Assembly (NCBI GenBank): GCA_002316805.1
Contig: DCEF01000017.1
Coordinates: 60,386 to 71,582, forward strand
Direction of reading: 5' to 3'
Source of the DNA: Ruminococcaceae bacterium UBA1036
GTDB lineage: Bacteria; Bacillota; Clostridia; Oscillospirales; Acutalibacteraceae
Length of the DNA stretch: 11,197 nucleotides
Part shown: positions 1 through 6,148 of the stretch, one piece after another
Layout of the letters: every line of letters begins with the position of its first letter
Position numbering within the stretch: position 1 is the stretch's first letter
The notes under the pieces: model-generated
The model's database searches: none
The model's input: the letters and a program-made list of their open reading frames with translations, nothing else
What the model was told of the DNA's origin: nothing
Position numbers and translations under genes: made by a program

Positions 1-9
1 AAAACCTTT

Positions 10-37
10 AAAATGGAAATTGTTAACTCACCATTTT
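10..37. repeat. Inverted repeat AAAATGG...CCATTTT
   Basis: Seven-base perfect arms (10-16 and 31-37) are separated by 14 bases that contain GTTAAC. On the minus strand it lies downstream of the sugar operon and could be part of a terminator or an operator of the next operon. No clear T-run follows within the window, so the role is undecided. Confidence 0.3.
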
Positions 38-61
38 GGAGGTCACCGATATGCCCTGTAA

Positions 62-301
62 CTATAATATATATGTTCTATAATAAATGTTGGGCTGCAG
101 AGAATAAAGTGCTTCCGTTCCCGAAGCCAAGCCCAGCACAGCCTGCGACTGCTCCGACAACCAACCGATACCGTAGTCCAGGCAGAAATTGCCGGTTCCC
201 CAGTGCTCTGGAACGTTTAGACCCTCACCTGCAAAAAACCGTTTCCACTTTTCGGTATATTCGCGATACCTGCCAGATATATCCAAACTTTCTTTCAGCG
301 C
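62..301 (-). pseudogene. Possible coding remnant after the IIA gene, unrecognised
   Basis: An open frame of about 75-80 codons begins just behind the IIA stop codon and could start only at TTG (284-286) or CTG (296-298), with no good ribosome site. Codon third positions are G/C-rich like the neighbouring real genes, and it is rich in Trp and Tyr (for example EKWKRFF, EHWGTGNF, GIGWLSEQ), so it may be genuine or former coding sequence. I do not recognise a family. Its last 20 or so codons fall in a sequence that recurs at about 4916-4956, upstream of the operon. It may be a chance frame across a duplicated intergenic block. Confidence 0.25.
78..117. repeat. Dispersed ~40-bp repeat, copy A
   Basis: On the plus strand, TATAATAAATGTTGGG is followed after a few variable bases by GAATAAAGTGCTTCCG. 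The same series occurs at 4916-4956 as TATAATAAATGTTGGG then GAATAAAGCGCTTTCG. The two copies lie either side of the four-gene PTS locus, in the same orientation. In this copy the AAAGCGCTTT palindrome of copy B is degraded to AAAGTGCTTC. Confidence 0.55.
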
Positions 302-777
302 TCATATTTTATGAGGATGGTCTTTCCGGCGATGGCATCTCCGGATGCTACTGAAATTTTTTTTACAGCGTTCAGATTTGTGATGATGCACGGCGTGACA
401 ACGGGATAGCCTGCGCGCTGAATGCAGTCAAGATCCATCTCCATCAGCAAATCGCCCGCCGCAACATGCTGTCCGCTCCGGACATGGCACCGAAATCCTT
501 TTCCTTTCAGCTTGACTGTGTCAAGGCCGAGGTGGAGCAGAATATCCAGGCCATCTTCACTCTCAATGCACACAGCATGGAGTGTATCGGCAACCTGCAC
601 GACCGTGCCTGAAATGGGGGCAAGGACTTTGTTTTCGGTGGGAAGAATTGCCGCCCCGTCGCCAAGGACCTTCCCGGAAAAAACCGGGTCGGGCACCTCG
701 CTGAGAGGAACGATTTTCCCAGTCTGAGAGGCAAGGATCACTTTCCCGCTCTCTTTTGATTTATGAAAGAAACTCAT
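295..777 (-). CDS. PTS glucose-type IIA protein (EIIA-Glc family)
   Basis: This is a 160-residue soluble phosphocarrier that takes phosphate from HPr and passes it to a partner IIB domain. The IIA-Glc signature is clear: the two active-site histidines are H67 (in LHAVCIES) and H82 (in LLHLGLDTVKLKGKGF; H82 is the phosphorylated one by family knowledge), and APISGTV is at 53-59. The frame stays open to 855, but the ATG at 777 is chosen because AAAGGTGG precedes it by 8 bases, giving the usual family length. It is the last gene of the alpha-glucoside locus, 103 bp after the RpiR-type regulator. It should supply the IICB protein encoded at 4681-3107, which has no IIA domain of its own. It could also serve other glucose-family transporters. 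Confidence 0.93.
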   Translation of the reverse strand: MSFFHKSKESGKVILASQTGKIVPLSEVPDPVFSGKVLGDGAAILPTENKVLAPISGTVVQVADTLHAVCIESEDGLDILLHLGLDTVKLKGKGFRCHVRSGQHVAAGDLLMEMDLDCIQRAGYPVVTPCIITNLNAVKKISVASGDAIAGKTILIKYER

Positions 778-880
778 TGTTACAACCACCTTTTCCGACT
801 GGAACAAGCCCGCCGTAGAAATCAGGCACATCCGTTTTTCTGCTGCCCGCAGCACGGCACGAAAGGTCCTCTGCTATTTC

Positions 881-1609
881 TCAAAGTTTTGAGGTCAGAA
901 ATTCAAATAGGGCAACCACACTTGGATAAAAATAATTGACATTCATGTTCCTGTCGTCGAATTTATCCTGGTCTTCGATTTTGAAATTAATGGATGAATG
1001 TTCAGCCAAGGTATTCGGTTGGTCACCTGTAAACGAAATGACAGCAAGGCCGTGCGTGGAAGCAAGTTTCGCATATTTAACTATTTCGTACGTCTCGCCA
1101 CTCCTTGAGACCAGGAAAGAAACTTTTGCGCCAAGACGGTTGTTTTCAAACAGTTCAAACGAGTCCGTCATAATGGCGGGATAGCCAAGCACCAGGAGCT
1201 TCCGCGCAATGTACTGGGCTGCCGTCTGGGAAAAGCCCACTCCGCTTGTATAAATCGGAGCCTTGCCCACCGACCGCATAAGCTGAACGAATGACTCAAT
1301 GTCTTGCGACCCGACACTTTCCAAAAAGCAGTCCGTATTGACGATGGAATGCGGCTTTTCCGATGCAAGGTCGTGCCGTTTGCTTTTGACTGAAAAATAA
1401 ATGCGGTACAGCATATCGGTATATCCACGGTATCCCAACTTTTGCGCCAGGCGGATAATGGTTGCCGGAGACGTATAATTTATCTTCGCCAAATCGCGGA
1501 CATTTAAGTCGAACGACTGTTTCGGATGGTCTAAAATGAATTGCAGAATGTTCTGTTCTGTGGATGAGAGCTTATACTTGTCCACAAATTTGTAAAGATC
1601 AAAATCCAT
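881..1609 (-). CDS. RpiR/MurR-family transcriptional regulator (HTH_6 + SIS)
   Basis: A 242-residue regulator with two domains. The N-terminal HTH_6 domain spans about 1-75, with recognition region NVRDLAK...SPATIIRLAQKLGYRGY at 36-63. A sugar-isomerase (SIS) phosphosugar-binding domain starts at about residue 110, with IYTSGVGFSQ (119-128) and the serine-rich SRSGET loop (168-173). Proteins of this type usually bind a sugar phosphate and control the adjacent sugar operon. A GTG at 1621 is in frame but sits only 2 bases from the GGAAGGAA ribosome site, so the ATG at 1609 is preferred. The gene lies between the GH4 enzyme and IIA genes on the same strand and has its own likely promoter. A target operator is proposed over the -10 box at 4729-4734. 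Whether it represses or activates cannot be told from sequence. Confidence 0.9.
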   Translation of the reverse strand: MDFDLYKFVDKYKLSSTEQNILQFILDHPKQSFDLNVRDLAKINYTSPATIIRLAQKLGYRGYTDMLYRIYFSVKSKRHDLASEKPHSIVNTDCFLESVGSQDIESFVQLMRSVGKAPIYTSGVGFSQTAAQYIARKLLVLGYPAIMTDSFELFENNRLGAKVSFLVSRSGETYEIVKYAKLASTHGLAVISFTGDQPNTLAEHSSINFKIEDQDKFDDRNMNVNYFYPSVVALFEFLTSKL

Positions 1610-1662
1610 TTTGAGCAGCACTTCCTTCCAAAAAATCAGCTACGCCACACTACACTTTTGTT

Positions 1663-1671
1663 ATTATAGCA
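1663..1671 (-). promoter_or_regulatory. Extended -10 promoter for the RpiR-type gene
   Basis: On the minus strand TGC-TATAAT (an extended -10) lies about 54 bases upstream of the ATG at 1609, in the 116-bp gap after glvA. There is no good -35 at 17 bases (TAACTT), as is common for extended -10 promoters. It would let the regulator and IIA be transcribed separately from the transporter. Two direct ATACTG copies (1671-1676 and 1691-1696), 20 bases apart, lie immediately upstream and might be part of a binding site. Confidence 0.5.
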
Positions 1672-1725
1672 TACTGAAAATTGAGAAGTTATACTGCATT
1701 GTCAGAATTGAAAACAAATTTTATC

Positions 1726-3048
1726 TCACTTTAATTCCGGCCAATAGCCTCGGTTGGCAACAATCATATCATCCAGTATCTTCTTCGCCGTCATAGCGGA
1801 AGGCACCGTCTTGTTCAAGGTAAACGCCATGAGCGCTTTCTGGTAGGAATGTTCGATGGCCGCTTCGCAGATCAGCTGTTCGCAGGCATTCTGCTGCTCA
1901 ATAAGACCTTTGTAGAAAGCCGGAATTTTGCCGACCCTCACTGGCTCCGGGCCCTTGTTTGTCAGGTAAGCTGGGATCTCTACCATAGCGTCATCCGGAA
2001 TGTTGGCCACGGCCCCCTCATTTTTCACCATGACAAGGAAGCGCCTTCTCTGGTCATAAGCAAGGCTCATGGCCACGTCTACAATAAATTCCCCATGGAC
2101 ATCCCTGAACTGATCCAGATCCATTTTTCCGGTCTTCTGGTATTCGCGCACCGTATCAAAAATATGCTTTTCGCGGCCGTCAATTACTTCATTGGCCCTG
2201 GTATAATTTTTGTCTTCATGGGCAACCACATAATCGCTCAGCAGATAATACTGGAAATACGTGTTTGGCAGATAATCCGGGAACATGTTGTAAATATATT
2301 TCGCATTGGTGAAGGTATTTTTCCAGGAAGGCTCAAGCCGCTCGCAATCTTTGGGGTCCGGCGGAAGGTAGCCATGCTCTTTCACATAGGCTTTCAGCTC
2401 ATCCGTGCGGTCTTCGCCGCGGACACGCACCTTCGTAAACCATCCGAAGTGATTCAGCCCAAAATAATCGACGTCGATGTCTTTGATGTCACAGCCGAGA
2501 ATTTTTGCCATGAGTTCCATGATTGCCACAGGCATATCACAGATATTCAGGATCCTTGCATTCGGCCTCATCATATGCATCGCTTTTGCCACAATGGCAG
2601 CCGGGTTAGAATAGTTGACAATCCAGTATTTCTTGCTTGCGTACTTTTCGCAGTAATCAATAATCTGAGCCATCGGATAAATTGTGCGGAGGCCATAGGC
2701 AAGCCCGCCGGGGCCGCAGGTTTCCTGCCCGACAACATTGTATTTCAGCGAGATTTTCTCGTCCTGCTCGCGCATTTTGTAAAGCCCTACCCGCATTTGT
2801 GCAAAGATGAAATCCGCCCCCGTAAAGGCTTCCGCTGGGTCTGTGGTAAAAACGAGTTTCAAACTCGGATCCATTTTCTGAACCAGCTGTTTTACAATAA
2901 CCCCGACGGTGTCCTGACGTTCTTTATTGTTGTCGTAAAGGCAAAGCTCGTTGAGCTTGAATTCCGCCTTCTTGGAGAGCACGTTCGTAACAATTCCAGG
3001 GGTGTAGGTGCTGCCTCCGCCAACAATAACAAGTTTAAATGTTTTCAT
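1726..3048 (-). CDS. glvA: 6-phospho-alpha-glucosidase, glycoside hydrolase family 4
   Basis: A 440-residue cytoplasmic enzyme that hydrolyses maltose-6'-phosphate and related phosphorylated alpha-glucosides to glucose and glucose-6-phosphate. It uses the unusual GH4 redox mechanism with NAD+ and a divalent metal. Visible hallmarks are the N-terminal NAD-binding GGGSTYTP (10-17), VGQETCGPGG (106-115), NYSNPAA (145-151), the metal-site NICDMP (168-173, with C170) and GLNHFGW (197-203, with metal-binding H200). The CDMP form is typical of the alpha-specific GlvA/MalH branch rather than the beta-specific branch, and length matches B. subtilis GlvA (about 449). AAAGGAG lies 9 bases before the ATG. 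It follows the transporter gene by 58 bp with no terminator, so the two are probably co-transcribed. The alpha specificity is inferred from similarity. Confidence 0.94.
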   Translation of the reverse strand: MKTFKLVIVGGGSTYTPGIVTNVLSKKAEFKLNELCLYDNNKERQDTVGVIVKQLVQKMDPSLKLVFTTDPAEAFTGADFIFAQMRVGLYKMREQDEKISLKYNVVGQETCGPGGLAYGLRTIYPMAQIIDYCEKYASKKYWIVNYSNPAAIVAKAMHMMRPNARILNICDMPVAIMELMAKILGCDIKDIDVDYFGLNHFGWFTKVRVRGEDRTDELKAYVKEHGYLPPDPKDCERLEPSWKNTFTNAKYIYNMFPDYLPNTYFQYYLLSDYVVAHEDKNYTRANEVIDGREKHIFDTVREYQKTGKMDLDQFRDVHGEFIVDVAMSLAYDQRRRFLVMVKNEGAVANIPDDAMVEIPAYLTNKGPEPVRVGKIPAFYKGLIEQQNACEQLICEAAIEHSYQKALMAFTLNKTVPSAMTAKKILDDMIVANRGYWPELK

Positions 3049-3106
3049 TAAAATTTACTCCTTTTATATCAAAACTAAAAATAGAAATATTCGAAACAAA
3101 AGTGCG

Positions 3107-4681
3107 CTATTCCTCATGATTGCCAAGCGCATCGTCCACCATCGTCCGGATTTTATTGACGGAGACTCCGTACACAACCTGAACGCTGTTCCCGCTGTGC
3201 ACCACACCAGAAGCCCCCGTTGACCTCAGCGTGGCATCGTTCACTTTGGAACCATCTTTCAGGCCGACACGCAGACGCGTGAAACAGCTTTCCACAGTTT
3301 CAATATTGTCTTTGCCACCAAGGCCGGCAATGATCGTTTCCGCTTTGCTGCCTCCGGAAGACGTGCCGGAAACCGGAACAGAAGATACAGAAGCGGCAGC
3401 CGTCTCAGCCTGCGGCTGGTCGTCTTCCCTGCCAAGCGTTTTCAAGTTGAATTTCCTAATCATGAAAAGGAAAACAAAATAGCAGACAACTGCTTCCGCA
3501 AGGCCGAGAAACACAAAGACAGGCCAATTTGTTTTTCCGGCACCCATCGGCAGGTTATAAACGCAGAAATCAATGAATCCTGTGTAGGCGCACACATGAC
3601 AGTTCATCATATAGGCAAACATCTGGAACAGCCCGTCAATCACAGAATACACAAGCCAGAGAAGCGGAGCGGCAAAAACGAAGGTGAATTCAACCGGCTC
3701 CGTAATGCCAACGAGGAACGCGGTGACGGCGCCCGGAACAAGCGCGCCTTTGACTTCGTCCCGCTTGTCTTTATGCGCACATTTTATCATGGCAAACGTT
3801 CCGCCGATCAGGCCGAACATTTTCACCATGCCAAACATAAGGTATTTGCTTGACGGGTCCAGGGCCTTCGGCGAATTGGAAATTTCCGCAAGGAAAATCG
3901 GCAGGGCACCGGCAACGTTCTTGCCGGCAACGGCAGCCTGTCCGCCAATGGAAGAAAAGAGGAACGGCGTCCATACCAGATGGTGCAGACCGGTTGGAAT
4001 CAGAATACGGTTCAGGAAACCGTAGAGGAAAACGCCGATCGGGCCGGAATAGCTGATGAAGTTCGAGAGGGCCGAAATGCCGCTCGCGATGAACGGCCAA
4101 ACATAGGCCGCAGCAATGCTGATGCCGATCACCCAGGCGCAGGAGACAAGGAAAACAAGTTTTGTATTGCCGAAAATGGCGAACGGACCATCGAATTCCT
4201 TGTCGCAGTACCTGTTATGGATCCAAGCAATCAGGCAGCCAAGGATAATGCCGATAAACACGCCCATATCAGTGATATGGAATCCAAGGTAAATGGTCTG
4301 GCCTGTGCCGTAAAGTGCATCGGCCGTATTCCCTTTGATGACTTTTCCTGCGAGCGAAAGAAATGTGCTGTTTGCACTTAGGAAAATCAAGTATGACATC
4401 AGGGCAACCAGCGCCGCTTCGGCTTTCTTCTTCTTGGCGAGGCCAAATGCGAGGCCAATGCAGAACAGGATGCTCAGGTTGGAAATAATGACGGAAATGG
4501 TTTGGTACAGGAACTGGCCGATCATGTAAACGGCACTGCCCTTTGGCACAAAAGTCGGATTCGAAAGAACCGCCGAAAGTGCCATCAGAAGACCTACAAT
4601 TGGTAAAAATAGAATTGGAACAATGAGTGCTTTTGAAAAGTTCTGGATTCCCTTTGATTTTGTCTTTTGAGTCTTCTCCAT
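3107..4681 (-). CDS. glvC: PTS alpha-glucoside transporter subunit IICB
   Basis: A 524-residue membrane protein that imports and phosphorylates an alpha-glucoside such as maltose. The IIC domain fills about residues 1-415 with many hydrophobic segments, and carries GLHHLVW (231-237) and GITEPVEF (325-332), both typical of the glucose/maltose IIC family. After a low-complexity Ala/Ser/Gly linker (about 418-445) comes a IIB domain with the phosphorylated cysteine C466 in ETVESCFTRLRVGLKD. There is no IIA domain, which fits the separate IIA gene at 295-777. GAGGAGG lies 10 bases upstream of the ATG. It is the first gene of the locus, and the GH4 gene directly downstream points to maltose-type substrates (the GlvC/MalP/MalB group). 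Substrate choice remains an inference. Confidence 0.93.
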   Translation of the reverse strand: MEKTQKTKSKGIQNFSKALIVPILFLPIVGLLMALSAVLSNPTFVPKGSAVYMIGQFLYQTISVIISNLSILFCIGLAFGLAKKKKAEAALVALMSYLIFLSANSTFLSLAGKVIKGNTADALYGTGQTIYLGFHITDMGVFIGIILGCLIAWIHNRYCDKEFDGPFAIFGNTKLVFLVSCAWVIGISIAAAYVWPFIASGISALSNFISYSGPIGVFLYGFLNRILIPTGLHHLVWTPFLFSSIGGQAAVAGKNVAGALPIFLAEISNSPKALDPSSKYLMFGMVKMFGLIGGTFAMIKCAHKDKRDEVKGALVPGAVTAFLVGITEPVEFTFVFAAPLLWLVYSVIDGLFQMFAYMMNCHVCAYTGFIDFCVYNLPMGAGKTNWPVFVFLGLAEAVVCYFVFLFMIRKFNLKTLGREDDQPQAETAAASVSSVPVSGTSSGGSKAETIIAGLGGKDNIETVESCFTRLRVGLKDGSKVNDATLRSTGASGVVHSGNSVQVVYGVSVNKIRTMVDDALGNHEE

Positions 4682-4720
4682 AAACTACAATCCTCCTCTA
4701 AAATCTCATACCGCAGTATC

Positions 4721-4744
4721 GTAGTTTCATTATAGCGAAAGTAC
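4721..4744 (-). promoter_or_regulatory. Transporter-operon promoter with an operator-like inverted repeat
   Basis: On the minus strand a perfect TATAAT (4729-4734) lies 48 bases upstream of the glvC start. It is the centre of an inverted repeat GTAGTTTC-N8-GAAAGTAC (plus-strand 4721-4728 and 4737-4744; arms match 7 of 8). No clear -35 is seen (T-run). A repeat centred on the -10 box would suit a repressor that blocks RNA polymerase; the RpiR-type protein encoded at 881-1609 is the obvious candidate. The site is seen in the sequence; the protein assignment is inferred. Confidence 0.55.
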
Positions 4745-4915
4745 TATGGGAAAAAAAGATATTTTGCCTAATAATCAACATGTTGCCCAGAAATGGAACA
4801 TGTACATATATTTTTTCAGTCAAGTTTCTGTTTATACGTCGGGATGTACACATGTTTCGGGATAAAGCAGGCCTTATGTGCAAATTGGCGTTTTTTAAGG
4901 CTCTATAATGGATCT
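4745..4915. other. Intergenic region upstream of glvC, no gene
   Basis: No supported gene lies between the glvC promoter and the dispersed repeat. The stretch holds three ACATGT palindromes (4778-4783, inside the perfect 10-mer CAACATGTTG at 4776-4785; 4798-4803; 4850-4855) and two TGTACA (4801-4806 and 4845-4850). They could be regulatory sites for the sugar operon. A minus-strand frame crosses the area but has no family resemblance. Confidence 0.35.
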
Positions 4916-4956
4916 TATAATAAATGTTGGGGTACGGCGAATAAAGCGCTTTCGCA
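4916..4956. repeat. Dispersed ~40-bp repeat, copy B, with cre-like site
   Basis: This is the partner of the repeat at 78-117. Its core AAAGCGCTTT (4943-4952) is a perfect 10-base palindrome. Read on the minus strand as CGAAAGCGCTTTAT it matches about 12 of 14 positions of the catabolite-responsive element consensus bound by CcpA, which would fit glucose repression of the alpha-glucoside locus. It lies over 200 bp upstream of the mapped -10, so direct road-block repression is doubtful unless a further promoter exists. Confidence 0.45.
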
Positions 4957-4990
4957 ACCGTATCCTGTGCATGTTGACTCATACAACGCA

Positions 4991-5019
4991 AGAAGGAGCA
5001 GCGTTAAGCTGCTCCTTCT
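4991..5019. terminator. Perfect 12-bp hairpin, possible terminator
   Basis: AGAAGGAGCAGC (4991-5002), loop GTTAA, GCTGCTCCTTCT (5008-5019) form a perfect 12-base-pair stem. No T-run of terminator quality follows on either strand, so it may be a weak terminator or a regulatory structure left by an earlier gene. It sits between the sugar locus and the tRNA scar. Confidence 0.4.
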
Positions 5020-5113
5020 CACATTCACATTTTAGGGTTACCCCAACTATTAACATAGGGCCAAAATGATAATGCCAAAACATATACATGATTTTTTATC
5101 ATTACATAAAAAT

Positions 5114-5158
5114 ATTATCCTCAACAACGGCTTAAAATAGCCATTTATCAAGGATAAT
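5114..5158 (-). terminator. Likely terminator downstream of the tRNA end
   Basis: ATTATCCT (5114-5121) pairs with AGGATAAT (5151-5158), and a nested GGCT/AGCC stem (5129-5132 and 5139-5142) lies inside. Read on the minus strand, the structure starts 8 bases after the tRNA CCA end and is followed by ATTTTTAT, so it probably ended the original tRNA transcript. Confidence 0.5.
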
Positions 5159-5165
5159 AAATCTT

Positions 5166-5212
5166 TGGTGCGCCCACGGGGATTCGAACCCAGGACCTTC
5201 TGATTCGTAGTC
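5166..5212 (-). other. attL/attR-type site: 3' part of tRNA-Arg(ACG)
   Basis: Read on the minus strand, this is the 3' part of a tRNA: anticodon loop CTACGAA (anticodon ACG from 5206-5208), a T-arm with TTCGAAT, acceptor strand TGGGCGC, discriminator A and encoded CCA (5166-5168). The match stops within the 5' strand of the anticodon stem; no D-arm or 5' acceptor strand (GCGCCCA expected) follows at 5213-5260. One T-stem pair (U-C) is mismatched, consistent with a non-functional copy. Such fragments arise when tyrosine-recombinase elements insert at tRNA 3' ends. The orientation puts the element to the right and the intact tRNA beyond its far end. Confidence 0.8.
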
Positions 5213-5269
5213 ATTCAGTCTGATAAAATTGTTTAATCGAATTTAAAAGGCTTTTTTATGATTACTTTG

Positions 5270-5292
5270 AAGTCGGACAAAATGTCCGACTT
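5270..5292. promoter_or_regulatory. 23-bp palindrome, site 1 (perfect arms)
   Basis: Arms AAGTCGGACA and TGTCCGACTT, perfect over 10 bases, flank a central AAA. It begins 57 bases inside the element from the tRNA scar. Related sites lie at 5810, 7102 and 10407. Shortly after it comes GAAAGGTGATGACAAA and a possible TTG start (5311), an arrangement repeated at site 2. It could be a ParB-binding centromere or an operator. Confidence 0.7.
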
Positions 5293-5310
5293 ACGAAAGG
5301 TGATGACAAA

Positions 5311-5415
5311 TTGGTCAAATTGCAAAAATGCAATTGTATTCCATATACTCCGCCTAAATTAAGGCATCAAAGGTTACTTGCTTTGCGTAAAAAGGAAGCA
5401 TATAATATTCTTTAA
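5311..5415 (+). CDS. Possible 34-residue basic peptide
   Basis: A TTG-started frame of 34 codons preceded by AAAGGTG about 7 bases upstream. It ends in a TAA that touches the ribosome site of the coiled-coil gene (start 5433). The product is basic, with CIPYTPPKLRH and LALRKKEAYNIL. Support comes from the layout (palindrome, then GAAAGGTGATGAYAAA, then TTG), which is the same as for the DUF3970-like gene at 5856. No family is recognised, and an ATG at 5303 in another frame gives only 19 codons. It may instead be an untranslated leader. Confidence 0.35.
   Translation: MVKLQKCNCIPYTPPKLRHQRLLALRKKEAYNIL
5378..5406 (+). promoter_or_regulatory. Promoter upstream of the coiled-coil gene
   Basis: TTGCTT (5378-5383), 17 bases, TATAAT (5401-5406), ending 26 bases before the ATG at 5433. 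It overlaps the end of the possible 34-codon frame, so the two readings compete. Confidence 0.45.
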
Positions 5416-5432
5416 GAAGGAGCGAGTTACTG

Positions 5433-5747
5433 ATGACAGACGAAGAAATGCTTGTGGAAATCAAAAAAATGTTTGCCGCTGAGCGAAAAAATAATAATGC
5501 AAAATTTGAATCAATCGACCAAAAATTCGAATCGGCCGATAAACGGTTTGAATCCATGGATAAAAAAATTGAGTTCATGGATAAAAGGTTTGATTCAATG
5601 GATCATAAAATTGATCAACTTCAGGTAGATGTAAAAAATATCAAAGAAGATGCAGCGATTACACGTACAGCTACAAATACATTGCTCGACTGGGCAGAAA
5701 AGGCTCAGGTAGATGTAAAAATCCCATTGTACCACAAAGCTGACTAA
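5433..5747 (+). CDS. Small heptad-repeat coiled-coil protein
   Basis: A 104-residue hydrophilic protein with a strong AGAAGGAG ribosome site 10 bases upstream. Residues 24-63 are tandem seven-residue units (KFESIDQ, KFESADK, RFESMDK, KIEFMDK, RFDSMDH, then KIDQLQV), a classic left-handed coiled coil encoded by 21-bp repeats at about 5502-5621. The tail ends in LLDWAEKAQVDVKIPLYHKAD, a form I associate with small hypothetical proteins of clostridial genomes. No signal peptide, membrane segment or catalytic motif is visible. It is the first well-supported gene inside the tRNA scar and is followed by a good terminator, so it is monocistronic or paired with the 34-codon frame. Function is unknown; an oligomeric scaffold is the only structural inference. 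Confidence 0.8.
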   Translation: MTDEEMLVEIKKMFAAERKNNNAKFESIDQKFESADKRFESMDKKIEFMDKRFDSMDHKIDQLQVDVKNIKEDAAITRTATNTLLDWAEKAQVDVKIPLYHKAD

Positions 5748-5771
5748 ATTTTTGACCCGGCTTTGGAATAT

Positions 5772-5798
5772 GCGCTTCCGAAAAGGAGCGCTTTTTTT
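5772..5798 (+). terminator. Rho-independent terminator after the coiled-coil gene
   Basis: GCGCTTC, loop CGAAAA, GGAGCGC (5772-5791; one G-U pair), followed by seven T residues (5792-5798). Confidence 0.85.
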
Positions 5799-5809
5799 AC
5801 ACCCATTTT

Positions 5810-5832
5810 TAGTGCGACAAAATGTCCGGCTT
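5810..5832. promoter_or_regulatory. 23-bp palindrome, site 2 (degenerate left arm)
   Basis: TAGTGCGACA-AAA-TGTCCGGCTT matches site 1 at 19 of 23 positions. It is followed by GAAAGGTGATGATAAA and a TTG start at 5856, the same order as at site 1, so palindrome plus leader appear to be duplicated together. Confidence 0.6.
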
Positions 5833-5855
5833 GTTTGAAAGGTGATGATAAAAGT

Positions 5856-6035
5856 TTGATACGACTTAGAGTAACAGGGTTACCTGCTGATATTCAGGAA
5901 GCCTTAGAGTTGCTAAATAATACATTCGTTATTTTGTCTACTACCCCTTACTACCGTAACCGCGGTAGCATATACACGAGAGTTTACGTAAATGTAGAAT
6001 TAAAAAGTAAAACGAATAATTCATCAAAAGGCTGA
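5856..6035 (+). CDS. DUF3970-like small protein
   Basis: A 59-residue protein that fits the pattern I know from DUF3970-type proteins: IRLRVTGLPADIQEALELL, then FVILSTTPYYRNRGSIYTRVYVNVEL. This predicts a small alpha/beta fold with a Y-R-N-R-G-S-x-Y-x-R-V-Y segment. The open frame extends upstream to 5763, but that part runs through a terminator and the palindrome and is not protein-like. A TTG at 5856 behind AAAGGTGATG is therefore chosen, giving the normal family length of about 60. No function is established for this family as far as I know. It lies between the coiled-coil gene and the par operon. Confidence 0.6.
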   Translation: MIRLRVTGLPADIQEALELLNNTFVILSTTPYYRNRGSIYTRVYVNVELKSKTNNSSKG

Positions 6036-6060
6036 TTAATTTTAGCAGCTTTATTTTAAT
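6031..6060 (+). terminator. Weak terminator candidate before the par operon
   Basis: GCTG (6031-6034) and CAGC (6045-6048) pair around an AT-rich loop, followed by TTTATTTTAATTT. The stem is short, so termination may be partial, and the par operon could be read from upstream as well. Confidence 0.25.
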
Positions 6061-6088
6061 TTAGGAAGGAAGCGTAAAACTAAAAACT

Positions 6089-6148
6089 GCCCTACGGAGG
6101 GCACAATGAAAAAAAGACAAATAAAAGTCTGCGGCTGTTTCGGCAGCC
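6089..6148 (+). promoter_or_regulatory. Two hairpins in the par leader, one holding a ribosome site
   Basis: GCCCT (6089-6093)/AGGGC (6098-6102) closes around ACGG and buries the GGAGGG ribosome site of the leader ORF at 6106. GGCTG (6133-6137)/CAGCC (6144-6148) forms a second hairpin just before the parA ribosome site AAAGGAG (6157-6163). The layout would allow translational or attenuation control of parA. This is inferred from base pairing only. Confidence 0.4.

Noticed and set aside
51..83. A 10-codon peptide behind a good GGAGGT site on the plus strand
   Set aside because: It is too short and without context; likely chance.
13..354. A 113-codon plus-strand frame at the left edge
   Set aside because: It runs antisense over the IIA end and the repeat; proline-rich low-quality translation, no ribosome site.
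1849..3051. A 400-codon plus-strand open frame
   Set aside because: It is the antisense shadow of the GH4 gene, which has all family motifs; the plus frame has no recognisable domain.
4698..4991. A 97-codon minus-strand frame upstream of glvC
   Set aside because: It covers the promoter, operator and repeat, and its composition is not protein-like.
5166..5212. A complete tRNA gene
   Set aside because: The D-arm and 5' acceptor strand are absent and one T-stem pair is mismatched, so it is only a 3' fragment.
5763..5855. N-terminal extension of the DUF3970-like frame
   Set aside because: It crosses a strong terminator and the palindrome; the TTG at 5856 gives the family length.
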